From the NCBI GenBank assembly GCA_910589415.1, contig OU342638.1:5766001-5830000 (forward strand): a stretch of 64,000 bases of DNA, in the 5' to 3' direction. Under the pieces are notes generated by a model. That model saw only the letters and a list, made by a program, of their open reading frames with translations, was not told the origin of the DNA and searched no databases. Numbering within the stretch: the first letter of the stretch is position 1; each line of letters starts with the position of its first letter. Origin of the DNA: Malachius bipustulatus. Its lineage: Eukaryota > Arthropoda > Insecta > Coleoptera > Melyridae. Below are positions 9,904 through 20,689 of this stretch, piece after piece. The translations under genes were made by a program, and so were the position numbers.

Positions 9904-10779
9904 TACAGTGTGACCCATTTGTTCTTGAAACACCCTGTAGAATCTTAATTTATGGTGCGATTCTAAAGAAATTTCTTTTAAATCATAGAGCTTGATAAAC
10001 TATATTTTGGGAGCAAAAAGCGTCTCATTCCTACAAAATCCAAGGCCTACTAGATCAGTTCAGTGTTTACTTGTAAAATATCAAAACTTCATATTAGCGA
10101 TTTTTTTAGAAAAAAAACTGTGCACGCTACTGGATTCACCAGCCCTCAAAACGGTACTGTACTAAATTTTATTGGAAATGTCAGAGTAAAAAGGATCTTG
10201 CAGTTATTTTAGAAATTCATAATAGAACTCCGAAATTTCATTAATTTATTCGAAAAGGTCAAGAGAGACAAAATATAAATTGTACGTCTAGTTGGTGATA
10301 ATGTAGGTACTTTAATTTTTTAATTATAATTTTTTATTTATTTATTTATTTTTATTTATTTATTTATTTATTTTTTACTTTTTTTTACTTTTTTTAATTT
10401 TAATTTTTACTTATGATAACGTTTGACCTTTTTCAAATTAATTTATGAAAATTCGGAGTATTATTATGAATTTCTAAAATAACTACAAGATCCTTTTTAC
10501 TCTGACATTTCCAATAAAATTTAGTACAGTACCGTTTTGAGGGCTGGTGAATCCCGTGGCGTGCCCAGTTTTTTTCTAAAAAAATCGCTAATATGAATTT
10601 TTGAGATTTTACAAGTAAACACTGATCTAGTAGGCCCTGGATTTTGTAGGAATGAGACGCTTTTTGCTCCCAAAATATAGTTTATCAAAGCTCTATGATT
10701 TAAAAGAAATTTCTTTAGAATATCGCACCATAAATTAAGATTCTACAGGGTGTTTCAAGAACAAATGGGTCACACTGTA
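9904..10779. repeat. Long-arm foldback family A, copy 2
   Basis: It starts TACAGTGTGACCCATTTG and ends in the complement (GGTCACACTGTA), both next to TA. Arms of nearly 400 bp are nearly perfect complements, with a T-rich loop around 10320-10400. The uninterrupted copy defines family A and shows that copy 1 at 2297-3340 has been split by element B. No open frame is supported. Confidence 0.85.
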
Positions 10780-12815
10780 TAACATTTGGGCCCTTAAATC
10801 AGTAGATTCCCCGTTTATGTTAAAGCCTTTCACCTCATGTTGTGTTATTTTTTTTTCTATATCGCTCCTGAAGGACCAATATGCATGGGAACTTCAGAGA
10901 CCGCGCGTAGAAGTTAGATTCGCGTAAAAGTAGTCAGGCGTTAGTTTAACAGTTCAAGTTAATAATCGTGAAAGAGAAAACAGCTCCTGTTTCAGGTTTG
11001 ATTTTTTTTTCGCGTTTTTTTCACAATCACGTTCCAGAAGTTTTTTGAATTTGACATTTTTTAAGTGACACTTCCCTGTCATTTTTTTGCACGGCCAGAT
11101 GAGAGTCGTGATTAATGCCTTTTATTTTGACACCGCCAAAAATGTTTTAATCACGATTTACACCGTCACTATAATGACATTTGGTAAAAAGAAAAACGAT
11201 TAACGATGATTAAACGATGACGTTTAAAAAATGACAGTTCAAATTCTAAATTACAAAATGGCCGCCACTTCGACTTTCAGAATCGTCAAACATTATTTCC
11301 TTTGTTCGAAACACCCATTTTCCCCTTAATGGTCATGTAATCTGCTATTTGGAAGCCATTTTTTTTCCGGAACTATTCACGAAAACGAAAAAAGGTTTTC
11401 GGTTCGAAGTTTAATTGCAATTACTCCAGGGTACCAGTGTGCGAATTTCAGCCATTTTTATTTTTTTGTTTTTATTTGCAAATCGAAGAAGGGGCTTTGT
11501 TTTTTTTCGGACAGAAATTGTTTGGCCGTTTTCTCCAAAGCGGTGCACGTTTTGGGAGGATAATTGTTTTCGGTCGACAGAGTTTGTAGATTGGAAGCGT
11601 GACGTGAAATTGCGATCGCGAAATTTTTCAAAATGGCCGCTACAGACGCTTTTGAAAATTTGCAAAAAAAAAATTAAAATCGACTTTGACGGCTCACAGC
11701 CGATAGACGGTTGCGTCGATTGCGACGATACTTAGCAGTTTGAAAGAACGATTCCTTAGCAACACGCCGATGTCTTTGCGATCATCCCCCGATCGACGAG
11801 ACCAAAGTTACGGTAAAAAATGTGCGAGCGGTACAATTTGCCGTTCAAAATCTTTACGATTTCCGAGAAAGATCTATGAAAATCAATTGTAATGATAATA
11901 GCGGGGGAATGCCCGGCTACTAAAAAATAGCATAAGCCCGGCTTCGACGGGTCGCGATCACGAGTTGTCGCCCGCTAACAGCCATGGCTTATTATTGACA
12001 ATTTCTTAAAATTGTCATAATAATATCTTCATTATTAAAAGACCAATGTGGATAATTTTTTCACAATCATTTTGGTGAATTAATTGTCGTTGCGACTGTT
12101 CTTCTAATTTTCTCAATAATGCATAAAGAATATGACAAAAAAATAAAAAATCATTAATTTTTCAATTTTTTAATAAAAATAAGAGTGTAAGCTAATTTTC
12201 GAGCAGCGAAGAATTTTTTTTATTTTTCGTTTAAAGTACCAACTTAATCGAGACGAAATGAAGCCAATACTTCAAATTATATGTTGAAGAAAAAAAAATT
12301 GAAAAATATTTCACGATTAAGAAAATACAGGGAGATACAAATGACCTGGCGGGAAACAGTCGAAATGACCCACCTAAGTTTTTCCTGATTTTGACAGTTT
12401 TTACAACGTTTAGGAAAAAAATTATATGTATCTTTTTTGAAGGTAAGGAACGTCTCTTCATAGTGTTTTGTTACTTTTTCGATCGGTTGACAATATTTCG
12501 AAAAAAATTCGAAAGTATGCGTTAAAGTGTAGCATTTGATCTATTGTTTTTTTAAAGAAATGATTCTCGCTCAAAAACCGGGAATTTTTCGGGAAAATGT
12601 TTCATATAGTTAAATAGCATTCGAAGAACTACTAAAAAAAGGTCTGATTTGATTTTTCGCTAGGATGCACCGTTTTCGAAAAAAAAATTTTTTGTAATTT
12701 TAATAGAAATCAAAACTAATTTTTTTGTTTTTTGAATATGTCGGTTTTTCCGACTTTTTACGTGTAAAACTATGTAGGTCTGCAGGTGAATCACCCTGTG
12801 TAAGCATTATGTGAC
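10780..12815. other. 2-kb stretch without recognised genes; CpG-richer part near 11.2-12.0 kb
   Basis: No gene is recognised. The part around 10890-12000 has more CG dinucleotides than its surroundings (for example GACGGGTCGCGATCACGAG near 11948). A 106-codon plus frame (11415-11735) reads through it but looks compositionally random and resembles nothing I know. A promoter or 5' untranslated exon of a gene outside the window would fit, but nothing proves it. Confidence 0.25.
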
Positions 12816-13490
12816 TACAAGATGATGAAACCCGGATTGGTGAAAGGATGACTCTTATAAAAGATAAAAAATTTTAATCTGAACTATATAATTTTTTGGT
12901 GTTCAACCCTGCTTGGTTAAAAACTCATGTCTAACATTTTAGTTTTGAAAAATCAAGTATGCCTGGGAATAAAAAAAAATTCTATGGAGTAAAGTACCTT
13001 TAATGTAGCAAAGATGATCAACAGTTATTTGACATTTAGGCCTCTATGGCCCGTATTCATCAATAAATATAACCCCTGGGGTTATATTTTGGAACATGTC
13101 ATTGGTTCAAAATTCGTAGCGTTCGTAGGGATTGAGCATTAGACCAATCAGCTGTCAGAAAATTCAAAATTTAACCCCAGGGTTATATTTTGAAGTTTGA
13201 TGAATACGGACATATAGGTATCAAATTTCAAAATCAGCCAGCTATAATTTTTAAATAAAACCTCGGACTTTGTATTGTGAAATAAATATGAAAAATCATA
13301 GTTGGCCTGGTTTTCAGAGGCCTAGATGTTGATTCAAAACAACTCTTCTTCATATTTGCTATATTAAAAGAACTTAATTCCACATAAAAAACGGTTTTTT
13401 GAAAATCTCCAAGGTATACTTAAATTTCAAATCTAGAATTTTTTATCTTTTATAAAAGTAGTTCCACCTATCCGGAGTCAGTCTTATGTC
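12815..13490. repeat. Foldback family N, copy 1 (interrupted, diverged)
   Basis: The left part (TATAAAAGATAAAAAATTTT, GTGTTCAACCCTGCTTGG) and right part (ATTTTTTATCTTTTATAAAA) correspond to the ends of the element at about 55110-55800. That element shares TTCAGCCCTGCTTGGCTAAA and TCTTTTATAAAAGTCGTTTC. In this copy a 165-bp MITE (13048-13212) has inserted into the interior. Confidence 0.55.
13048..13212. repeat. 165-bp MITE, GGCCCGTATTCATCAA ends, TAT flanks (copy 1)
   Basis: The ends are inverted (GGCCCGTATTCATCAA against the complement of TGTCCGTATTCATCAA). TAT precedes and follows the element (13045-13047 and 13213-13215). An equal-length copy at 38590-38754 is flanked by TTA. The 3-bp, TWA-like duplications and GGCCCGTATTCA-type ends fit a PIF/Harbinger-derived MITE. 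Confidence 0.8.
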
Positions 13491-14240
13491 AGGGAAAAAA
13501 ACACTTTCTTTAGTTCCTTTTGTTGACAAATCAATCCAAAGGCGTTTTTTCTTGTGCAGCAGTTTCAAACCACGAAAATAATATATTTCAAAATCATTTT
13601 CGTGGTTTGATACATTTCAGTGTTAAACTAATGACGTCAGAATTGAAACTGGTTCAATGGTTTTAAAACAGTTTCAAACCAGCTACTTTTGATGATGACT
13701 ATGATCAATAATTGTTAGAACAACTGAGAATTTATCTATTAAAGAGAAAATACGAAGGTAATACACATATCTTTATTTTTCAATTCATCACGCTTATAAA
13801 ATACAAAACAAACAAAAATATCACACTAATAAAATCTTTGGTAACATTAATTATTGAAGTCTTTCAACAAAAATAAAATTGACTCATCAAAAATTACATG
13901 ACACTCCAGCATTCATTATTATAAATTATGATCTGTGACAAAATCACACATGGTCAATTTTACTTTTGTCAATCAACAGAAAGCTAAAACAAAAAACCCC
14001 ACCTCTTGTTTGATAACATTGTCATATTAGGTCATTTCAACAAGTATAATCTAATGTGATGCTCGGTGGCACTGGTAAATATTGAATCGCCACTTCTAAT
14101 TATTATTAATATTGTTACTATTTAAAACTTCTCTTTGATCCAAAAATAGTAATAAAGAGGTGAGATTTTTGTAGGTAGGATACTGGATGGAGTTATTTTT
14201 ATACATAAGAAGTAACTTCGTATTATCTGACACACAATAT
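13490..14240. other. AT-rich stretch with a short hairpin
   Basis: A hairpin at about 13563-13608 pairs TCAAACCACGAAAAT with ATTTTCGTGGTTTGA across a 16-base loop, and GTTTCAAACCA recurs at 13671. The rest shows no coding sequence I can support. Confidence 0.4.
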
Positions 14241-14893
14241 ATTTTATTGGTTTGCATGACACAATAATAATAAGGCCATTATTTAGTGTATTCTTTTATT
14301 ATTTAGTCGACGTTTCGATGTACTACACATCATCATCAGGACAATAAAAGCGAGATTATAAAATAAACTTCACATAATAGAGAAATCGGACAACTCCACA
14401 CCGACAAAAAGACATTGGAACAATCACATAAGGTAGCTGACCATCTTTAGCCTAGGATTATGGCTTAATAAAACGGATAAATCATGTTTTAATAAGCAAT
14501 TGTTATTTTTGTTCTATTTTTACATGCTCACTGCCAGTGAATTTTTTATTGCAAAATGTTGCAAATAATTTGCAAAGATTTTGCAAATAAAAATTCCCTG
14601 GCAGTGAATATGTTCACTTAGAATAAAAATAACAATTGCATATTAAAACATGATTTATCCGTTTTATTAAATCAATCCTAGGCTACAGATGGTCAGCTGC
14701 CTTATGTGATTGTTCCAATGTCTTTTTGTCGGTGTGGAGTTGTCCGATTTCTCTATTATGTGAAGTTTATTTTATAATCTCGCTTTTATTGTCCTGATGA
14801 TGATGTGTAGTACATCGAAACGTCGACTAAATAATAAAAGAATACACTAAATAATGGCCTTATTATTATTGTGTCATGCAAATCAATAAAAAT
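14241..14893. repeat. Nearly complete 650-bp palindrome
   Basis: The arms run from each end almost to the centre (about 14560). Mirror landmarks include ATAATAAGGCCATTATTTAG, GTCGACGTTTCGATGTACTA, CATCATCATCAGGACAATAA, AGACATTGGAACAATCACAT and CACTGCCAGTGAATTTTT. The loop is only about 25 bp. A transcript would fold into an almost uninterrupted hairpin. Confidence 0.85.
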
Positions 14894-15837
14894 TATTGCG
14901 TGTTATTTATACATTTATACTTGTTATAAATATATAAGGTGATTTTTTTGGCATTTTTTAACACCATCTAGAGTTAACACCATCAATAAATTCATTAAGG
15001 GAACCAACTTATGCAAATAACTTTACGTGCGATAGGTACAGATTTTGATAGTTCTCAATAAATCTAAATCCAACCCAGTGGTTAAGTATGCATGAAGGTC
15101 TGACAAAAAGTGATAAAAAGAAATTTATATTTTGAAGTTTATTAATTTTTGGTTTTCATACCGAACGACATAAAAAAATTATATGGCGGCCATATAAGAA
15201 AAACAAAAGTTGACTATTATGAAAATTCTGAGATCTAGTCGGCTTTGAAACTTTTTAAAATGTCAGAAAGCTCTTGACGACTTATGTAAGCCTACAAAAA
15301 TGATTTATTAATTTCCAATAATTAGAAAGATAAGGCAAAAATAAGAAATTTAGATTTTTGAGAGGAGATTTATTTTAAATATTTCTCAATAAAAATAAAA
15401 TAAAATAAAAGGATATATGGTGCACCCTGTATACCTACTAAGTCAAGTAGGAAAAAGTACCTAGGTGATGTAGACAAAAAATCGCAAATTTAACTTTAAA
15501 AATCATTTGTTATTTTTCCCCTTATTTTGGGATTTTCCAGGTCAGTTTACTTGACCTGGCCACAAACTCCAAGCTGGGCATCATGTTTTTAATGTGTCAC
15601 CACAGATGGCGACATGGGACTGAAGGGGTTAAGAAGCAATTTGGTTGAATTTTCATTTAACTTGCCTACATTAACTGAGTTATTAAAAAAAAACAATAAT
15701 GTTTTCTGAACGACACATTTGCCTTAACCGGGCATTGGTTGCTAGGTGAATTGTAACACCAGTGGTCGCTAGCGAGCGTTTCGCTCGCATTTAGAATCAA
15801 CAAGCAAATGTGAAATAAACAGCACTATGAATTACAA
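14894..15837. other. Stretch without genes; solo GGTCGCTAGCGAGCG motif
   Basis: No coding is supported. CAGTGGTCGCTAGCGAGCGTTT near 15762 resembles the ends of the small foldback at 19884-20100. GGTGCACCCTGTATA near 15420-15433 resembles a lone terminal sequence of the TACAGGGTG elements. Confidence 0.4.
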
Positions 15838-16205
15838 TACAGGGTGTTTGGTGATCGAACATCTAAAATTAAATTTACAAAACCGCATTAGAAGTATAAA
15901 AATAATTTCCAGATCAGGCGTTGTTTTTTTTTTGCCCGAGTATTTGCTAAACAAAGCCCTACCTGGAAAAAGTTAGTATTTTTTAGTAAAACAAATAAAA
16001 ATTTAAATATTAATTAAAGTTTTGATAAAATTTTAATTTGGCCGTCTATGTACTCAAAAAAATAAAATATTTACAGATGATTTAATTTTAGATTTTTAGA
16101 AATATTTCCTGAAAGAAGCCCGATAAGGAAAAAGTTATTCTTTTTATGCTTATGATGCGGTTTTGTATATGAAATTTTATTTTGGCTGTCCGATAACCCA
16201 ATGTA
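15838..16205. repeat. Diverged foldback with TACAGGGTGTTTGG left end
   Basis: The left TACAGGGTGTTTGGTGATCG pairs imperfectly with a right end reading GGCTGTCCGATAACCCAATG; inner blocks TTTACAAAACCGCATTAGAA and GATGCGGTTTTGTATATG are mirrored. The right terminus is mutated. Probably an older member of the TA-flanked palindrome class. Confidence 0.5.
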
Positions 16206-16267
16206 TTAGCAATATTTGTTGTAAGTATTTTCAAATAAAGAGGAATAAAATTGTTAACTTGCCAATA

Positions 16268-18218
16268 TACAGGGTGAGTCAATAGTGAGAGATCGGAACA
16301 TTGCTATTCAACCGTACAGGGTAAAACAAAATTTCAAACGCCATCCCAAATCGTTTGTTACTCTGCATATTTCAAAAATATTTTCAATTATACAGGGTGG
16401 ACCATATTTTGCCTACATGTATCAATTTTTTTTGTCAAATGGAACCCCCTATATTTTATGACATATTCTTATTCGACTGTGAAATAGCTTTATGTCAATA
16501 CATACTGTTTGACATTTAGGTGCGGCGTTGACATGTAAAAAAATATTTTCAAAAAAATTCATCGCACGCATGTATTTACTGAAAAGAAGCCTCAGAACTT
16601 AGTTTTTTAGTTTTAAGGTTGAAATTTGGTATCCACATGGAGAAAGGCCAGGTCTATCATCGCGATATGATAAGACTGAGATCTACTATACAGGTTAGTC
16701 ACAAATAACTGTCAAATTTTGCTTACTTCAGAAGGTCATAACTTCACTTTTTCAAATGGCACACTCGGTATTTTTTTCCACAATTTGCTCCACCTCTGAT
16801 CTGACTACATTTTTCATTTGGTATGTCCTATACCTAAAATGCCCAGTTTGAGAGATATTATACATTTTCCGTTAGTCTGACTGCAGAAGATGCAAATGTC
16901 ATATAAAACAGGGGCTATGAAGAAAAATGTGACATTTCTAGTGACATTTATCATTGCAACGTAAATAGCAACTCAAAGCTCGAGCGAAATAAAATAAAAA
17001 ATAAAATACAAGATATGACAATAATTTTAAACTAAAATAATATCAAATCAATCAAAAAATTTATTCATTTGCCTAAAAGAATAAATCCATTTAGAGGAAA
17101 ACAACAATAAAGTGAAATAAAATATGATTTAAAAAATAAACTGTAACGAAGTTGTCAAATACACACTTGCACATAAATTCTTGCCGCAAGGAGAGGATTT
17201 CTCTCACTTTTTCCCAAACAATAAGTCATATCTACTTGCTCTTGTAAACGTAAATCCATTTAGCAAAATTCTATTTAACTAACAAGAACTTGGAATTTAA
17301 ACATGCAGTGACAGTGACACTAGTAAAACTAAAAATGTCACATTCTTCCATATGACTTTAAAGCAAAATGTCACATTTTTCTTCATAGCACCCTGTTTTA
17401 TATGACATTTGCATTTTTTGACGTATTTTGACATTTGATTTGATATTATTTTAATTTAAAATTATTGTCATATCTTGTATTTTATTTTTTATTTTATTTC
17501 GCTGGAGCTTTGAGTTGCTATTTACGTTGCAATGATAAATGTCACTAGAAATGTCACATTTTTCTTCATAGCCCCTGTTTTATATGACATTTGCATCTTC
17601 TGCAGTCAGACCAACGGAAAATGTGTAATATCTCTCAAACTGTGCATTTTAGATATAGGACATACCAAATGAAAAATGTAGTCAGATCAGAGGTGGATCT
17701 AATTGTGGAAAAAAATACCGAGTATGCCATTTGAAAAAGTGAAGTTATGACCTTCTGATGTAAGCAAAATTTGACAGTTATTTCTGACTAACCTGTATAG
17801 TAGATCTCAGTCTTATCATATCGCGATGATAGACCTGGCCTTTCTCCATGTGGATACCAAATTTCAACCTTAAAATTCCAAAACTAAGTTCTGAGGCTTC
17901 TTTTCAGTAAATACATGCATGCGTTGAATTTTTTTGAAAATATTTTTTTAAATGTCAACGCCGCACCTAAATGTCAAACAGTATGTATTGACATAAAGCT
18001 ATTTCACAGTCGAATAAGAATATGTCATAAAATATAGGGGGTTCCATTTGAAAAAAAAAATTGATACATGTAGGCAAAATATGGTCCACCCTGTATAAGT
18101 GAAAATATTTTTGAAATATGCAGAATAACAAACGATTTGGGATGGCGTTTGAAATTTTTTTTTACGCTGTACGGTTGAATAGCAATGTTCCGATCTCTCA
18201 CTATTGACTCACCCTGTA
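16268..18218. repeat. Giant palindrome K (1.95 kb) with three concentric TIR-like shells
   Basis: The outer ends TACAGGGTGAGTCAATAGTG (16268) and the complement (ending 18218) are flanked by TA. Inside, a second terminal-like pair TACAGGGTGGACCATATTTT starts 123 bp in from the left (16391) and ends 123 bp in from the right (18095). A third, TACAGGTTAGTCACAAATAA, starts 298 bp further (16689) and ends 298 bp further on the right (17797). The arms continue to about 17040 and 17455, where CAAAGCTCGAGCGAAATAAA and GGAGCTTTGAGTTGC mirror. AAAATGTCACATTTTTCTTC-type words recur several times in the centre. There is no coding sequence. A long double-stranded RNA would form if transcribed. Confidence 0.85.
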
Positions 18219-18257
18219 TATTTTTTTGGTAGATAACTATAGGATTTTTTTACATTA

Positions 18258-19736
18258 TACAGGGTGTCCCGTAAGTAATGGTCCGTGGTGAAATGGGAGA
18301 TTCTTGGTTTAAAAATATTACGATCTGACACTACTTGCTCTAACAAAATCTTGATAATAAAAAAGATACAGGGTGGCAAAGTTGAGATTTAAAAATTTTC
18401 TTTTCAAAATATCTCGAAAAATTGTACAGGTACGAACGTGAAAACTTGGGGATAGATGTTTAACGGTATGAGAAATCATAATTTGATATCCGTGTCGATG
18501 TATTTTATAGAGGACGCCACTTAGGTCATGTTGACGACGTAAATGAACACATAACTTTTTTATCCTTCAGGATATCGCGCATTTTATTGTGCAATATTAA
18601 AACTACATCATTGATGAGAAAAAAAGGTATACCGGTTGTCAGTCTCAAAAGTTAGTGGTTTTCGAGATAATCACGTTTTAATAATCTCCTGCATTATTTC
18701 TATTTTTTTTTATTATCAGAAATCTTAATGCAGTAGGTTGAGATAATAACCAGCATTTTGGCAATTAAACATTTTTCACTTTGACATATCGATACGTTTT
18801 TGCCAGACTATCGTAAGTGACATTTGCCCAATTTTACAGGAGACGATTTTTTAGTGTTATTTTTACTCGGTTGTACAAAACCTTACCATTTTGTGTGTAA
18901 GTTCGTTATTAGGTAATATTATTTAGTTATTCATAATAACCTTACAAATACTATGGCAGAACTTCTGGAGACATGTGATGCTTACGATAGACCCCAAATC
19001 TCATTTTCAGCAAAAATGTCACTTACGATAGTCTGGCAAAAACGTATCGATATTAAAAAAGCAAACAAATGAACCATATTCACCTAAATTCCTATACAGA
19101 TTCTGAAATAGTCGATTACCAGGTTGCAGTCTGTTTGGATATCGTGGCAGGTATTCTCGTTTCGCAGCTTGCCCATTGAAGTTTTGTTTACAATAAAGAG
19201 AAATCATATCTCTCTTATCTGAATTTGAAAAATTATTATGTCTCGGCATTTTTTAATTTTCCAACTACTAGCAGTAAGCAAAAAATTCTGAACAGTATCA
19301 GTAGAGAAAATCATTAACTGTCAATTATCTCGAAAACCACTAACTTTTGAGACTGACAACCGGTATACCTTTTTTTCTCATCAATGATATAGTTTTGATA
19401 TTTCACAATAAAATGCGCGATATCCTGAAGGATAAAAAAGTTATGTGTTCATTTACGTCGTCAACATGACCTAAGTGGCGCCCTCTATAAAATACATCGA
19501 CACGGATATCAAATTATGATTTCTCATACCGTAAAACATCTATCCCCAAGTTTTCACGTTCGTACCTGTACAATTTTTCGAGATATTTTGAAAAGAAAAT
19601 TTTTAAATCTCAACTTTGCCACCCTGTATCTTTTTATTATCAAGATTTTGTTAGAGCAAGTAGTGTCAGATCGTAATATTTTTAAACCAAGAATCTCCCA
19701 TTTCACCACGGACCATTACTTACGGGACAGCCTGTA
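18258..19736. repeat. Giant palindrome P (1.48 kb) with two concentric shells
   Basis: The outer ends TACAGGGTGTCCCGTAAGTA (18258) and complement (ending 19736) sit next to TA. A second TIR-like pair TACAGGGTGGCAAAGTTGAG begins 109 bp in from the left (18367) and 108 bp in from the right (19628). Arms of more than 400 bp follow. Inner arms carry ATCGATACGTTTTTGCCAGA and its complement near 18787 and 19020-19052. Between the inner arms lies a minus-strand transposase-like N-terminus (19019-19249), suggesting descent from a Tc1/mariner-type element. Confidence 0.85.
19019..19249 (-). pseudogene. DUF4817-like transposase N-terminus inside palindrome P
   Basis: The 76-codon minus frame opens MPRHNNFSNSDKRDMISLYC, keeps a YPNR..P spacing and ends the domain with NLYRNLGEYGSF. 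This is the layout of the arthropod transposon helix-turn-helix (DUF4817): an initial MPR-like start, a D-x-Y pair, an NGxAxxEY helix, a PNRxxP turn and a GSF end. It is more diverged than the one at 912-1166. The frame then runs into the palindrome's inner arm, and no catalytic domain follows. It is probably the start of the transposase gene of the element that became palindrome P. The assignment rests on pattern only. Confidence 0.5.
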
Positions 19737-19883
19737 TAACACAAACTGTTTGATTCTGAACTAAACTAACAGCCAAATGCCCGGTATACCATAAAAACAA
19801 CAAATAACATCAGATAAAGAAATTACAGCAACCCTTGCATATGGCTAGCAGACCTAAACATAAGAGCAGTTGAGTGACGTGGG

Positions 19884-20100
19884 TGGTCGCTAATGAGCGT
19901 TTAGCTCGCGCGGCGGCAACTGTGGTGAATGAAGTGTCCATAAAAAATAAATTTACCCGATTTTCATTACAAAATCCTTTCTATGTTTCTTCTTAAGGCT
20001 ATAAACTAAGCTAGAAAAATCGACAAGATTGTACGAGTTCAAATAACATAATAATTACAGTTTAAAGAAAATGGTGAGCTAAACGCTCATCTAGCGACCA
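19884..20100. repeat. 217-bp foldback, TGGTCGCTAATGAGCG ends
   Basis: TGGTCGCTAATGAGCGTTTA with GCTCGC at the left pairs with GAGCTAAACGCTCATCTAGC and GACCA at the right, arms about 28 bp. A related solo motif lies near 15765. Confidence 0.65.
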
Positions 20101-20140
20101 CTCGCGGGTTAATTAATGGTATGGTGAAGACAGATACATC

Positions 20141-20430
20141 GATGTTTCAATGGTTATTTCCATCTCATCAGACTGACACATCACCACCACCACCACCAGA
20201 GGAGTGTGCCGAACAGAAAGAAATCTAAACTACTTGAGTAGAATGATTTGTTGTAAACATAGTGACTTGCAAGACAACAACTGAAAGTATACAACTTTCA
20301 ATATGTCATCAGAGATTCTCTCAGAGAAATCTGCAATTTTTTCACTGCCATCTCCGACAGTTCACTGAAAAAGCAATTACCTTGTGAATCTCAATAAACA
20401 ATTCAGAGATGGAGCTAGTCACATAGCTGT
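20141..20430. repeat. Dispersed repeat T, copy 1
   Basis: About 280 bp matches the reverse complement of 43352-43646. Shared blocks in order are ATGTTTCAATGG, CATCTCATCAG, TCACATCACCACCAC, GTGTGCCGA, CATAGTGACTTGCAAG, TACAACTTTCAAT, AGAGAAATCTGCAATTTTT, GACAGTTCACTGAAAAA and CAATTACCTTG. There are no terminal inverted repeats, and the copies lie in opposite orientation. It could be a SINE or a fragment of a larger element. The only open frame is a short one on the minus strand of copy 2 (83 codons), unrecognised. Confidence 0.7.
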
Positions 20431-20689
20431 GTTCCTAGAAAGGAAGTAGTTTTCAAGAAGAAACTATAGGGGTAGTTTCTGAGTTATTTTGGTTTATTTC
20501 CTGTCATTTTAGTAACCTTTGTTTTATTAGACTGTTTATCTGTTTGAAATTAAGTAGGTAAGTTACATGAATTTATTACAGGGCTGGACTCTTTTATTTA
20601 TTATTGACTTAATTAATAAAATTTATTTGAAAAAGTTGTTTGCTTTAATAAATTTTACAGGGGGTTAAAAAAAATGCCTTGAAAATCAC

